Source of the DNA: Halovibrio variabilis
GTDB taxonomy: Bacteria; Pseudomonadota; Gammaproteobacteria; Pseudomonadales; Halomonadaceae
Direction: 5' to 3'
Length of the DNA: 64,000 nt
Assembly: GCF_007991175.1 (NCBI RefSeq)
Contig: NZ_BJXV01000019.1
Span: forward strand, 31,540 to 95,539
Every line of letters begins with the position of its first letter. The first letter of the stretch is position 1. A program made the translations under genes and the position numbers. Positions 37,017 to 46,613 of this stretch are shown here, in pieces. The notes beneath the pieces are model-generated. The model made no database searches, had not been told where the DNA came from, and saw only the letters and a list, made by a program, of their open reading frames with translations.

Positions 37017-38207
37017 ATGTTTGAGCACATTGAGCGAGTCCCAGGGGATGCCATTCTCGGGCTAATCGAAGCTTTCAAAAAAGATACTAATCCACAAAAA
37101 GTGGATTTAGGCGTTGGTGTTTACCGCGATACCCAAGGCAACACGCCGGTAATGCGCGCCGTTAAGGAAGCAGAAGCTCGCCTGCTCAAGAATGAAACCA
37201 CGAAAACATATATTGGATCGCACGGCTCACCCAGCTACGGCGAAGTCGTTCTTCCCATGATATTCGGCACTCAGTCATCGGTGTTGAAAGCCAACCGAGC
37301 CAGCGCCACCCAGTCGCCAGGAGGCACCGGCGCGCTGCGGTTAGCCGCTGATTTTATTGCCTCGCAATTCCCGGACAAAGGTATTTGGGTAAGCGACCCA
37401 ACGTGGCCGAATCACCACGGCATTTTTACCTCAGCGGGTATTGAACTGCATAAATACCCCTACGTGGACCCTGACAACCGTCTTGATTTTGACGGTATGC
37501 GGGCAGCGCTTAAGACTATTCCAGTAGGTGATGTCGTTGTGCTGCACGCCTGCTGCCACAACCCCACCGGATTCGACCTTTCCCACGACCAGTGGCAGGA
37601 AGTGTTAGAGATTGTCCGAGAGCGCCAGCTACTGCCGCTAATCGACTTCGCTTACCAAGGCTTTGGCGAAGGCTTGGATGAAGATGCCTACGGCGTGCGT
37701 CTGCTTGCCGAAAATCTCGACGAAGCGATTATTACCAGCTCTTGCTCGAAGAACTTCGGCATTTACTGCGAACGTACCGGCTGTCTAATCATGGTGGCGA
37801 AAGACAACGAGCAGATGGAGAACATCCGCTCGCAGATTGCTATCGTTGCCCGGGAAAACTACTCAAATCCGCCGGCTCACGGCGGTTCGATTGTTAGCGA
37901 GATTCTCCATAACGCCGAACTTACCGAGCTATGGCGCGAAGAGCTTACCGAGATGCGTGATCGCATTAATACGCTTCGCCGTGACTTTGTAGAAGCGCTC
38001 AAACCTTACGGGCTGGACGAAAAGTACGCCTGCGTAGCGGAGCAGCGCGGCATGTTCTCCTACACGGGCCTAACGCCAGAGCAGGTAGACCGCCTGCGCG
38101 ATGAGTTTGGCATTTACATGGTGCGCTCGGGTCGCGCCAACGTGGCAGGCTTCTCGCACGAGAACCTCCCCTACCTTGCCAAAGCGATTGCCGCCGTCAA
38201 CGACTGA
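37017..38207 (+). CDS. Aromatic amino acid aminotransferase (PhhC/TyrB-like, class I)
   Basis: PLP enzyme of the aspartate/aromatic aminotransferase family, 396 residues. VDLGVGVYRDTQGNTPVM is at the start, SPGGTGALRLAADFI and DPTWPNHHGIF follow, CHNPTGFDLSHDQW is the substrate loop, and the PLP Lys lies in SSCSKNFGIYCERTG. The C-terminus has GMFSYTGLTPEQ and VRSGRANVAGF. The direct junction to phhB suggests it transaminates tyrosine or phenylalanine, but the family also includes AspC. It ends before a good terminator. Confidence 0.9.
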   Translation: MFEHIERVPGDAILGLIEAFKKDTNPQKVDLGVGVYRDTQGNTPVMRAVKEAEARLLKNETTKTYIGSHGSPSYGEVVLPMIFGTQSSVLKANRASATQSPGGTGALRLAADFIASQFPDKGIWVSDPTWPNHHGIFTSAGIELHKYPYVDPDNRLDFDGMRAALKTIPVGDVVVLHACCHNPTGFDLSHDQWQEVLEIVRERQLLPLIDFAYQGFGEGLDEDAYGVRLLAENLDEAIITSSCSKNFGIYCERTGCLIMVAKDNEQMENIRSQIAIVARENYSNPPAHGGSIVSEILHNAELTELWREELTEMRDRINTLRRDFVEALKPYGLDEKYACVAEQRGMFSYTGLTPEQVDRLRDEFGIYMVRSGRANVAGFSHENLPYLAKAIAAVND

Positions 38208-38234
38208 CCGCCACGCAATAGCTGCTTTAATACA

Positions 38235-38263
38235 AACGCCCAGGGAACACCTGGGCGTTTTTT
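38235..38263 (+). terminator. Terminator after the aminotransferase gene
   Basis: AACGCCCAGG (38235-38244) and CCTGGGCGTT (38250-38259) with a 5-base loop, followed by a run of T. Confidence 0.92.
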
Positions 38264-38294
38264 ATACCTGAGCGTTTATTAAAGGTAAAAGCAG

Positions 38295-39647
38295 TTATGT
38301 TGATTTGGCGTATCCCGCTTGCCGATGCGGGCGAGAAAGAATACGCCGCATAACGTACCACGCCATCAAGCCCGCCAACAGGTTGCCTACGGCGCCGCCC
38401 GCCGCTACCCCCCACCAGCCGAAGAACTGCGACCCCAGCCAAAGGCACGGTAAATAGCAGACAAACAGCCGCGCACTGGAAAGCAACATGGCACGCAGTG
38501 GCCAACCCAACGCATTTCCCGCAGAGACCACCAACATGCAAACCCCCAGGGCGGCATAGCTGGGTAGCAGAAAGCGAATAAGCAGTGTCAGCTCACTTTG
38601 CACATCCGGGTTTCCGGCTAGCGCCATCGCCAGCCAAGGCGCCCCCATGGCAAGCACAATACCCAGGCCAAGCTGCCACACCAGCGCAACCTTAATGGCC
38701 AAACCCATAAGCTGGTGTATTTGTTCCCAATCACCGGCCCCGTAGCAGCGCCCAAGCCAAGGTGGCAGCGACATGGTCATTGCCAGGATGACCATTAGCG
38801 AGAGTGTTTCTAAACGGCTCGCCAACCCCCAAGCTGCCACTTCGCTTTCCCCCAACCCTGCCACGACAGCAATAGCCAGCATCGCCGCCAACGGCGGCAT
38901 CAGCTGGCTCACCATGGCGGGTGCGGCAATCCCCGTAAACGGCCGCCATGACTGTTTGGCTTCCAGCCATAGCCCATACTGAGAAGCCCACCGACGCCGA
39001 GCTAGTTTATAGCTGGTCACCGCTAGCCCGATTGCAAAAGCAATCGCAGTTGCCCATGCCGCACCCGGCAGCCCCCAGCCTTGCCAATCCCCCAGGCCAA
39101 AAATAAACAGCGGGTCCAGCACTAGGTTAATAAGGCTGCTGAGCACCATTATTTTACCTGGCAATTTAGTATCACCGTGGGCACGAAAGACGCTATAAGT
39201 AAAATACAGCATCGCCCCCAGCCAGGCCGACAATAGCTGAGGCGCCCAATAAGCACGGATATAGCCAAGCGTTGTGTCATCAGCGCCCAGCAATTGAAAA
39301 ATGGACACATGGAACACCCATAAGGCGAGTGCCAGTAGGCCTATCACCCCACCGCCTGTCATTAACACCAAGCTGCTCAAGCGCGTGGCACGCTCCCCTT
39401 CACCCGCACCTAATGCACGGGAAATAAGCGCGGCAATCGCAATTCCCATGCCCACCTGAATGCCGATAATCAAAAAGGAGATCGGGAAGGTGAACGACTG
39501 CGCAGCCAGCGGCGCGGTCCCCAAGCGGGCTATAAAAGCGCTATCAACAAGTTGAAAACCCAATAACGCCAGAACCCCAATGGCCATCGGCCACGTTTGG
39601 CGCCATAGGGTTATCGCCAACTCTCTTTGGTGCATGACAGCTGCCAA
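38295..39647 (-). CDS. MATE family efflux transporter
   Basis: A 450-residue inner-membrane protein with about 12 transmembrane segments in the MATE pattern: LWRQTWPMAIGVLALLGFQLVDSAFIARLG, ALISRALGAGEGERATRLSS and SVFRAHGDTKLPGKIMVLSSLINLVLDPLFIFGLG. MATE proteins export drugs or metabolites in exchange for Na+ or H+; the substrate is not readable. The start appears to be TTG, with AGGAG 7 bases before it; an ATG four codons in (39635) is an alternative. It converges with the aminotransferase gene. Confidence 0.88.
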   Translation of the reverse strand: MAAVMHQRELAITLWRQTWPMAIGVLALLGFQLVDSAFIARLGTAPLAAQSFTFPISFLIIGIQVGMGIAIAALISRALGAGEGERATRLSSLVLMTGGGVIGLLALALWVFHVSIFQLLGADDTTLGYIRAYWAPQLLSAWLGAMLYFTYSVFRAHGDTKLPGKIMVLSSLINLVLDPLFIFGLGDWQGWGLPGAAWATAIAFAIGLAVTSYKLARRRWASQYGLWLEAKQSWRPFTGIAAPAMVSQLMPPLAAMLAIAVVAGLGESEVAAWGLASRLETLSLMVILAMTMSLPPWLGRCYGAGDWEQIHQLMGLAIKVALVWQLGLGIVLAMGAPWLAMALAGNPDVQSELTLLIRFLLPSYAALGVCMLVVSAGNALGWPLRAMLLSSARLFVCYLPCLWLGSQFFGWWGVAAGGAVGNLLAGLMAWYVMRRILSRPHRQAGYAKST

Positions 39648-39694
39648 ACACTCTCTCCTTATTTCAACGATTTATTAATTGATCAGTTTAACGT

Positions 39695-39726
39695 AAAACG
39701 CCACCGCCCCTTCCAGGGCGGTGGCG
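39695..39726 (-). terminator. Terminator after the YceI gene
   Basis: CGCCACCGCCC (39699-39709) pairs perfectly with GGGCGGTGGCG (39716-39726) across 6 bases. On the minus strand it is followed by TTTTACGTTAAAC. Confidence 0.8.
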
Positions 39727-39744
39727 CAGTGAAAACGCTAAGGG

Positions 39745-40344
39745 TTACTGACGAATGCCTTCAAACGTCACGTAAAGCTCTAGCTGGTGCATAACTTCAG
39801 GGAAGTCACTCATATCGATACCGTAGTCGCTCAAGGTCAGCATGGTGCTGCCCTCGAAACCAGCGCGGTAATTACCCCAAGGATCATCGCCTTGGCCCAT
39901 CAGCGTTACCGGCATCTCAATTTCTTGGGTCTCGCCGTGTAAGCTCAGGTCGCCCGTCAGTACACCTTCGTTGTCACCCGTGACTTCAAAGCCTGTCGAG
40001 GTAAACGTGGCCGTCGGGTATTCACTGGCGTGTAGGAAATCGTCGCTTAAAATATGACGATCACGCTCGGCGTGATTGCTGTTCAGGCTGTCAATCTGTA
40101 CTTCGATTGCCGCTGAAGATGCCGCTAGATCATCAGGGTCGTAAGCGAATTGGCCATCCAATTCTTCAAAGCTACCTAAAATGTACGAAAAACCCAGGTG
40201 GCTAATTTTAAATTGAACGAAGGCGTGCTGACCTTCAGTATCAATTTGGTAGTCAGCGGCCTGCGCCTGACTCAATGGTACCAGCGCCGCGGCGGCAATA
40301 GCAGCGGCGAAGGCGGTCTTTTTAAACCCGATCTTTTTAGACAT
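39745..40344 (-). CDS. YceI family periplasmic protein
   Basis: A lipocalin-like isoprenoid-binding protein of the YceI family. Residues 1-29 are a clear signal peptide (ends AQAA). ADYQIDTEGQHAFVQFKISHLGFSYILGSFEELDG and HILSDDFLHASEYPTATFTSTGFE are typical. From the ATG at 40344 it is 199 residues; the frame opens 15 codons earlier but the signal begins MSKKIGFKKTAF. It follows a cytochrome b561 gene by 103 bp, a common pairing. The ligand is not known. Confidence 0.9.
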   Translation of the reverse strand: MSKKIGFKKTAFAAAIAAAALVPLSQAQAADYQIDTEGQHAFVQFKISHLGFSYILGSFEELDGQFAYDPDDLAASSAAIEVQIDSLNSNHAERDRHILSDDFLHASEYPTATFTSTGFEVTGDNEGVLTGDLSLHGETQEIEMPVTLMGQGDDPWGNYRAGFEGSTMLTLSDYGIDMSDFPEVMHQLELYVTFEGIRQ

Positions 40345-40447
40345 CGTTAATGGCTCCTTTCTTTTCTTGATAAGCACCGCAACAGGCAACTATCACCAGC
40401 GCAGTGTGCGTAAAAATAGACGTATAAAATTGTTTACAAAACAACGA

Positions 40448-41020
40448 TTATCTTACTGCTTTATGATCACGACGCTGGCTATAGGTCGGGTTCAGCATTC
40501 GCACCAGCGTTTTATGGCGGTCTATCCAATGATGTTTCAGCGCGGCAAGCGCATGACCCGCCGCCAAGGTCATCAGCGTCAAAGCGCTATACCAGTGAAT
40601 GTCGCCCGCCAGGCTCGCCTGATTGGGCAAGTCATGTAGCAGCGCAGGCACTTCAAACCAGCCAAAGACACTAATGCCTCGCCCATCGGCGGTCGAGATC
40701 ATGTAGCCACTAATCATCACCACCAATACCAGTACATAAAGAGCAATATGGCCAAGATGAGCGGCAATAGCTTCTATGCGGCGGCCTTCTGCCTGCGGGG
40801 TAGGCTGGCTAAAGCGCCAGGCTAGGCGGGCTAAGGTGGTAAAAAATAGTAAAATACCAATTGAGCGGTGCACCCAAGGGCCTTGGTTGTACCAAGTGTC
40901 ATAGTAACCAAGCCCGGTCATCCACCAGCCTAACGCGAAAAGCCCAATGATAGTCAGGGCGCTTAGCCAGTGAAATAGAATACTGACCAATCCCCACCCG
41001 CTACGACTGTTTTGCCACAT
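40448..41020 (-). CDS. Cytochrome b561 family protein
   Basis: A 190-residue integral membrane protein with four transmembrane segments that would bind two b hemes. Candidate ligand His residues are in ILFHWLSAL, GPWVHRSIGILL, HIALYVLVLVVMISGYMIS, and DIHWYSALTLMTLAAGHALAALKHHW. The family moves electrons from the quinone pool. The genetic pairing with the downstream YceI gene is widespread and suggests a joint envelope redox role, which is unproven. AAGGG and AAAGG lie just before the ATG. Confidence 0.9.
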   Translation of the reverse strand: MWQNSRSGWGLVSILFHWLSALTIIGLFALGWWMTGLGYYDTWYNQGPWVHRSIGILLFFTTLARLAWRFSQPTPQAEGRRIEAIAAHLGHIALYVLVLVVMISGYMISTADGRGISVFGWFEVPALLHDLPNQASLAGDIHWYSALTLMTLAAGHALAALKHHWIDRHKTLVRMLNPTYSQRRDHKAVR

Positions 41021-41140
41021 GCCTTTTCCCTTATTGATCGCTGCCGTTTAGCGAAAAACACTATACAGAAAGCATAGCGTGTAATGGGGTTGGAAACCGC
41101 TGAAAAAAGCAGGACACACCATTCGTAAAAACTGTTTATA

Positions 41141-41179
41141 TAAAAAAACCGGCCAACGTCGGGCGTGTGGGCCGGTTTT
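41141..41179 (-). terminator. Terminator of metZ
   Basis: AAAACCGGCC (41145-41154) pairs with GGCCGGTTTT (41170-41179). On the minus strand the stem is followed by T7. It lies about 33 bases after the metZ stop. Confidence 0.92.
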
Positions 41180-41211
41180 GATGACATTCAACGCTGGGAG
41201 TCAGCGTCTCT

Positions 41212-42441
41212 TTAACGGGCGGCTAAGGCATCCAATCCGAGGGCCAGATCACGCTGAATGTCATCCTGGCTCTCTAACCCCACCGCTACACGAATGAGGC
41301 CTGGCGTAATACCCGCTGCGGCTTTTTGCGAATCGGAAAGACGGCCATGGGTGGTGGTGGCTGGATGGGTGATAGTGGTTTTAACATCACCAAGGTTGCC
41401 CGTGATCGAAAGCATACGCGTCGCATCAATCACCTGCCACGCGCCTTCCTGGCCGCCCAACACTTCAAACCCTAGTACCGCGCCAAAGCCTTTCTGCTGC
41501 TGTTTGGCCAAGGCGTGCTGAGGGTGCTCTTCCAAACCGCTGTAATATACCTGGGTAACGGCCGGATGGGCATCCAGCCAGCGCGCCAGGGTCAAAGCGT
41601 TTTCGCAGTGTGCCTTCATACGCAACGATAAGGTTTCCAGCCCTTTGGTGAAAATCCACGCGTTGAAGGGGCTGAGGCAAGGCCCGCAGGTGCGCACTAC
41701 CCCAAACACCTCTTCAAGCAGCGCATGGCTGCCTACCACGGCACCCCCCACGGCGCGGCCTTGACCATCAAGATACTTGGTCGCCGAGTGGATGATCAAA
41801 TCAGCGCCCAGCGCCAGCGGCCGCTGAAGAGCCGGGGTAAGAAAGCAGTTATCAATCGCCAGCAGCGCATCGTGACGCTTTGCCAGCGCGGCCAGGGCTG
41901 GAATATCGGCAATTTCTGACAGTGGGTTTGAGGGCGTTTCGGCAAACAATAAGCGCGTTTTCGGCGTAATCGCCGCTTCCCAGGCAGCAACGTTGGAAAG
42001 TTCCACGTAGCGCGTGGTAATACCCAACTTGCCTAGGTACTTATCGAACAGGCTAACCGTCGAGCCAAACAGTGACCGGGAAGCGACAATTTCATCGCCT
42101 GCCGAGAGCAGCGCCAGCGCAGTCGATAAAATAGCCGACATACCCGAACTGGTCGCGACACAGCGCTCGCCGCCTTCAAGAGCCGCCAGACGGCGCTCAA
42201 AGGTATGCACTGTCGGGTTGGTAAAGCGCGAGTAAACGTTACCTGGCTCATGCCCGCCGAACTTTCGCGCTGCTTCAGCAGCGCTTTCGTAGACAAAGCT
42301 TGAGGTCGGAAAAATGGGCTCAGAGTGCTCCTGCTCGAAGGTGCGCTGATGACCCGCCCGGATCGCCAGCGTCTCTAATGACCACTCATCCTGGTGCTTG
42401 TTTTCCTGGTGATCGTTTTCCTGGTGATTGTCATCGTGCAT
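41212..42441 (-). CDS. metZ: O-succinylhomoserine sulfhydrylase
   Basis: PLP enzyme that makes homocysteine directly from O-succinylhomoserine and sulfide. LETLAIRAGHQRT, YSRFTNPTVHTFERRLAALEGGE, ATSSGMSAIL, and SATKYLDGQGRAVGG, with the PLP Lys, identify it; its place after purF matches the Pseudomonas metZ locus. The first 17 residues are a His/Glu/Asn-rich tail made from three 15-bp repeats and are not part of the fold. The 409-residue total is slightly above the usual because of that tail. It ends the long leftward run at a strong terminator. Confidence 0.93.
   Translation of the reverse strand: MHDDNHQENDHQENKHQDEWSLETLAIRAGHQRTFEQEHSEPIFPTSSFVYESAAEAARKFGGHEPGNVYSRFTNPTVHTFERRLAALEGGERCVATSSGMSAILSTALALLSAGDEIVASRSLFGSTVSLFDKYLGKLGITTRYVELSNVAAWEAAITPKTRLLFAETPSNPLSEIADIPALAALAKRHDALLAIDNCFLTPALQRPLALGADLIIHSATKYLDGQGRAVGGAVVGSHALLEEVFGVVRTCGPCLSPFNAWIFTKGLETLSLRMKAHCENALTLARWLDAHPAVTQVYYSGLEEHPQHALAKQQQKGFGAVLGFEVLGGQEGAWQVIDATRMLSITGNLGDVKTTITHPATTTHGRLSDSQKAAAGITPGLIRVAVGLESQDDIQRDLALGLDALAAR
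42391..42435. repeat. Three 15-bp tandem repeats inside the metZ start
   Basis: CTGGTGCTTGTTTTC, CTGGTGATCGTTTTC and CTGGTGATTGTCATC follow each other. On the coding strand they encode the five-residue units DDNHQ, ENDHQ and ENKHQ at the N-terminus of MetZ. Confidence 0.85.
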
Positions 42442-42453
42442 ACGGCTTACCTC

Positions 42454-43977
42454 CTAATCTTCCAGGTCGTCGTCGTCCTGATTGTGCATATCCACCAGCG
42501 CATGGTCGCCAGCGCTATGATCCTTGGCCGAATCACTGCGGCTAGCTTCCAACGCGTCCAGGTAAGCGTTATCGATATCGCCGGTCACGTAGTTACCGTC
42601 AAACACCGAGCAATCAAATTCTTCCATCTCAGGATTCACTTCGCGACACGCCGCCTTCAGATCTTCCAGATTCTGATAGAAGATACGATCAGCGCCAATC
42701 AGTTCGCCCACTTCCTCTTCGCTACGCCCATGGGCAATCAACTCGGACGCGGCCGGCATGTCGATACCATACACATTGGGAAAGCGCACCGGCGGTGCCG
42801 CTGAGGCAAAATAGACCTTGCGCGCCCCGGCATCCCGGGCCATTTGAATAATCTGCTTACAGGTCGTGCCGCGTACAATGGAGTCGTCCACGAGCAATAC
42901 GTTTTTACCTTTAAACTCAACGTCGATGGCATTGAGCTTTTGGCGTACCGACTTTTTCCGCTGGGTCTGACCCGGCATAATAAAGGTACGCCCAATATAA
43001 CGGTTCTTCATGAACCCTTCGCGGTAAGTCACCCCGAGGTGCTGGGCCATTTCAAGCGCAGAGGTCCGCGATGTATCCGGAATCGGAATAACCACGTCGA
43101 TATCGTGATCCGGCCACTCGTTTAAAATGCGGTCGCCTAGCTTGCGGCCCATCTGCATACGCGTTCCGTAGACATAGGCGCCGTCCAGCAGCGAATCAGG
43201 ACGGGCGAGATACACATGCTCGAAAATACACGAACGCAGCTGCGGGCGGTCAGCGCATACCTGGGTATGAATATTGCCTTCAATATCGACAAAAATCGCC
43301 TCGCCAGGGGATAGATCGCGCTCAAGCTCAAAGCCACCCACATCCAGTGCCACGGATTCAGAGGCGATCATTACCGCCTGACCGTTCTCCTCTTCGCGGG
43401 TACCAAACACCACAGGGCGAATACCGAAGGGGTCGCGGAACGCCACCATACCGAAGCCGTTAATAATCGCCACGGCCGCATAGCCACCCTTGCAGCGACG
43501 GTGAACGCGACGCACGGCGTCAAAGATATCTTCCGCTTCGAGATGAAGGCCCTGCTTGCCCAGCTCATGGGCAAATACGTTGAGCAGCACTTCAGAATCG
43601 GAGCTGGTATTGATATGGCGTAGATCGGTCGAAAACAGCTCCTGTTTTAACTGCTCTGAGTTAGTCAGGTTGCCGTTGTGCGCCAGCGTTATACCGTAGG
43701 GGGAATTCACATAAAACGGCTGTGACTCGGCTTCACTTGAAGAGCCTGCGGTCGGATAACGCACGTGACCGATGCCCAGGTTACCTTTTAGGCGCGCCAT
43801 GTGACGGGTATGAAACACATCACGCACCAAGCCGTTACTTTTGCGCAGTAAAAAGCGTCCTTCGCTCCACGTCATCATGCCGGCAGCGTCCTGGCCACGA
43901 TGCTGAAGTACGGTCAAGGCATCGTAGATTCCCTGATTTACCGCCTGCTTGCCCAGAAGGCCCACTATACCGCACAT
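42454..43977 (-). CDS. purF: Amidophosphoribosyltransferase
   Basis: First committed step of purine synthesis, making phosphoribosylamine from PRPP and glutamine. The protein starts [10 protein letters not shown], so Cys2 is the glutaminase nucleophile after removal of Met. [16 protein letters not shown] and [11 protein letters not shown] belong to the glutaminase domain; the PRPP loop is [22 protein letters not shown] near residue 360. At 507 residues it is normal. It follows cvpA by 88 bp, as in many gammaproteobacteria. Confidence 0.97.
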   Translation of the reverse strand: MCGIVGLLGKQAVNQGIYDALTVLQHRGQDAAGMMTWSEGRFLLRKSNGLVRDVFHTRHMARLKGNLGIGHVRYPTAGSSSEAESQPFYVNSPYGITLAHNGNLTNSEQLKQELFSTDLRHINTSSDSEVLLNVFAHELGKQGLHLEAEDIFDAVRRVHRRCKGGYAAVAIINGFGMVAFRDPFGIRPVVFGTREEENGQAVMIASESVALDVGGFELERDLSPGEAIFVDIEGNIHTQVCADRPQLRSCIFEHVYLARPDSLLDGAYVYGTRMQMGRKLGDRILNEWPDHDIDVVIPIPDTSRTSALEMAQHLGVTYREGFMKNRYIGRTFIMPGQTQRKKSVRQKLNAIDVEFKGKNVLLVDDSIVRGTTCKQIIQMARDAGARKVYFASAAPPVRFPNVYGIDMPAASELIAHGRSEEEVGELIGADRIFYQNLEDLKAACREVNPEMEEFDCSVFDGNYVTGDIDNAYLDALEASRSDSAKDHSAGDHALVDMHNQDDDDLED

Positions 43978-44065
43978 TCACGTTACCTCGCTTAATGCCA
44001 TGGCTTTGCTTAAGTCACTTACCTAAACAAGCCCGTACGTTCGTAGAATCGTTCTCGTCAACAGG

Positions 44066-44641
44066 TCAATCACCTGGTGGGATAACCTCTCGCTCCGCCC
44101 TACCAGGTAGGTGCAGCTCGGGTAGCGAAATATCGCGCAGGGACGCCGGCGCCTCAGGCAGCTCGCGGTCCCACTGATCTAGCTGGCTAATGGCCCAATC
44201 ACGTAACTGAATAAACGTCGGGCGCAGTTCAGCCTCTTGCCACGCCTGCAACTCAGCCAACGGCGTAAGGGTAATAAGCACGGTGGCCACCAGTAAAATA
44301 ACCGCGCCGCGGGCAATGCCAAAGGCGGCCCCTGCCACGCGGTTCAAAAGTCCCATGCCCACCCACTCAACCGCCGCGTGTACCAAGCGAATCACAATGC
44401 CACAAAGCAAAATGACCGCGAAAATCACCAGCACGAACGCGAGGACCAAGCGGGCATCAAAGCTATCGATAAACCCGCTCATCAAGTCGGCGACCGGTTC
44501 TGCCAGGACTCGCGCCACCATCAAAGCGACCACCCAGGCGGCTAGCCCCAATGCTTCGCGGACAAACCCTCTGACAAAACCGGCTAACATCGACAGCGCC
44601 AGAACCGCCAAAAAAACCGCATCAATCCAGGTTAACGCCAT
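44066..44641 (-). CDS. cvpA: CvpA family membrane protein
   Basis: Inner-membrane protein with four transmembrane helices, needed for colicin V export and envelope integrity in E. coli. The start WIDAVFLAVLALSMLAGFVRGFVREALGLAAWVVAL is typical. The 191 residues include a soluble C-terminal tail of about 40. It sits between dedD and purF, the conserved neighbourhood of cvpA. Only 3 bp separate it from dedD. Confidence 0.93.
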   Translation of the reverse strand: MALTWIDAVFLAVLALSMLAGFVRGFVREALGLAAWVVALMVARVLAEPVADLMSGFIDSFDARLVLAFVLVIFAVILLCGIVIRLVHAAVEWVGMGLLNRVAGAAFGIARGAVILLVATVLITLTPLAELQAWQEAELRPTFIQLRDWAISQLDQWDRELPEAPASLRDISLPELHLPGRAEREVIPPGD

Positions 44642-44644
44642 GGG

Positions 44645-45268
44645 TTAATCTCTTACCCGCACAAGCAGACCCTGCACATTGGCCCGCTCCTTAATCGACG
44701 CCATGGCGGACTCCCCTTCTTCGGAAGTGGTATAAGGGCCAACAAAGACGGTGGTCATATTGTTATCGCGCTCACGCTGATAAACACTAAACCCCTGTTC
44801 CGAAAGCTGTTCGCTAAGGCGCTGTGCGTTACCGGCTTCGCCAAAGCTGCCGACTTGCACCGCCCACTCTCCCTGTGCGCTAGACGCAGGGCTGGATGCG
44901 CGTTGGCTTTGCGACGTGCTTCCAGCGCTGCCGCTATTGCTGGCAATTAAATCGGCGATCGGATCGCTATCGGGTGTGGCTGGCACCTCGTCGGGTTCGC
45001 TGGACCCAGCCGTTTCGGCGCTTGACGTTGCTTCATTGGCATCGTCGGTGGGATCGGTCTGCGGTAACGATGGCTCGTTAACCGTTGCCGGTCTTTCAGG
45101 CGCTGGCACGTCGCGACGCTCTACCTCAATGGGCTGCTCAATAACAAAACTAGGCTGCGGACGGTCTTCCCGGGGCGCGGGGTCACTCATTAGCCATGGC
45201 ACAAAAATCGCCAGGAGCGCGAGTAAAATCACAATACCGCTAATGCGTTCCGTTTTACCGTATTTCAT
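44645..45268 (-). CDS. dedD: SPOR-domain cell division protein DedD
   Basis: Anchored division protein that binds denuded peptidoglycan at the septum. Residues 1-30 give one transmembrane helix (ERISGIVILLALLAIFVPWLMS). A Pro/Glu/Ser-rich linker of about 100 residues follows, then a SPOR domain from about residue 128 (GEWAVQVGSFGEAGNAQRLSEQLS). The ATG at 45268 is chosen because GGAG lies 9 bases before it; upstream starts lack one. The start overlaps the folC end by 14 bp. Confidence 0.88.
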   Translation of the reverse strand: MKYGKTERISGIVILLALLAIFVPWLMSDPAPREDRPQPSFVIEQPIEVERRDVPAPERPATVNEPSLPQTDPTDDANEATSSAETAGSSEPDEVPATPDSDPIADLIASNSGSAGSTSQSQRASSPASSAQGEWAVQVGSFGEAGNAQRLSEQLSEQGFSVYQRERDNNMTTVFVGPYTTSEEGESAMASIKERANVQGLLVRVRD

Positions 45269-46613
45269 TTCCGTCTCCATCAAGCGACGCAGCGCCCGTT
45301 GGCAGTGGCCGAGCTAACAGTGCCGCTACTGTAAAGAACGAACCGGTGGCCAGGACACGGTCATTGGGCGTTAACAGCTTGGCTAGCCAATCGACACCTG
45401 CTTGCGGCGTGTCCGCACAAAAATGCACTCGCCCTCCCTGGGCAACAATACGCTGGCCTAGGTCCTCCGCCGGGCAGCCACGTTCGCCTGGCAGCGTGAC
45501 GCACACCCAATCGCTGATACGCGACGCTAATGCCTGTATGACACCGTCACTGTCTTTATCATTCAACATGCCGATTAGACACCATTGCCGCCCGCCCTGG
45601 GGAGGCGCCGGCAAATGTTGGGCGACGTACTGAGCCGCATGCGGATTATGTCCTACATCCAAGCACCAGGGCCCCATCCACTGCAGGCGACCTGCCAGTT
45701 TCACCGTGCTCAACGCTTCACACACCCGGGCTTTGTTGAGCGCAAGCCCAGTAAGTGCCAACGCCTGCAAGGCGGTGGCCGCGTTATCAACAGGTAGCGC
45801 TGGATCAGGGAGGCCATCGATGGCAATCACCTCACCATCGGCATTTTGCCCCTGCCAACGCCACTGCCCAGGTTGATCAGAAGAAGGGGAATGGTGGAAG
45901 TGTTGACCCAAGCTGAACGTAGGGGACGCCAGTGATTGAGCATGCTCGGCGACGCTCGCAGGCAATGTTTGACTGCCCAGTACGGCGGGCCGTTCAGCAC
46001 GAAAAATACCGGCCTTTTCACGCCCGATCTGGGCCAGATCGGTACCCAGAAAGTTAGCGTGATCCTGGGCAATAGTGGTCACGACAGCCACATCTGCATC
46101 AATAATATTGACCGCATCCAGCCGACCACCCAGGCCTACTTCAAGCACCACCAGGTCTAACTCAGCATTAGCCAAACACCACAGTCCGCACAGCGTACCC
46201 GCTTCAAAGTAGGTCAGGCTGATGGCAGGGTCTTGCAAACGCGCACGCTCGACAAGCTCAAACCCCTGCACGAGCAGTTGGTCGTCCGCTTCCAGGCCGT
46301 TAACGTTGACCCGTTCGTTATAGCGCAGTAAATGGGGGGAGGTATAAGTACCCACGCGTTGTCCATGGGCATGGGCAACGCTATCCATCATGGCAAGGGT
46401 AGAACCCTTGCCATTAGTGCCTGCCACGGTAATCACACAAGGGGCAATGGGGCGTGCCAGCAGCCCCATACGCTCAGCCACTTGCGAAACACGCGCTAGG
46501 CCCATATCAATCCCTACCGGGTGCAGCGTTTCCAAATACGCCAGCCATTGCTGTAACGAAAATGGCGTTCGCGAAGATGGCGGTTGAACATCCGGCTGCA
46601 CAGAATCAGGCAT
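45255..46613 (-). CDS. folC: Dihydrofolate synthase / folylpolyglutamate synthase
   Basis: Adds glutamate to dihydropteroate and to folates. The Mur-ligase-like P-loop is [19 protein letters not shown] near residue 62. [15 protein letters not shown] and the C-terminal [14 protein letters not shown] are typical. The ATG at 46613 overlaps the accD stop by 8 bp and gives about 452 residues; a longer open frame upstream runs back through accD and has no family similarity. It lies in the conserved accD-folC-dedD-cvpA-purF order. Confidence 0.95.
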   Translation of the reverse strand: MPDSVQPDVQPPSSRTPFSLQQWLAYLETLHPVGIDMGLARVSQVAERMGLLARPIAPCVITVAGTNGKGSTLAMMDSVAHAHGQRVGTYTSPHLLRYNERVNVNGLEADDQLLVQGFELVERARLQDPAISLTYFEAGTLCGLWCLANAELDLVVLEVGLGGRLDAVNIIDADVAVVTTIAQDHANFLGTDLAQIGREKAGIFRAERPAVLGSQTLPASVAEHAQSLASPTFSLGQHFHHSPSSDQPGQWRWQGQNADGEVIAIDGLPDPALPVDNAATALQALALTGLALNKARVCEALSTVKLAGRLQWMGPWCLDVGHNPHAAQYVAQHLPAPPQGGRQWCLIGMLNDKDSDGVIQALASRISDWVCVTLPGERGCPAEDLGQRIVAQGGRVHFCADTPQAGVDWLAKLLTPNDRVLATGSFFTVAALLARPLPTGAASLDGDGNEIR

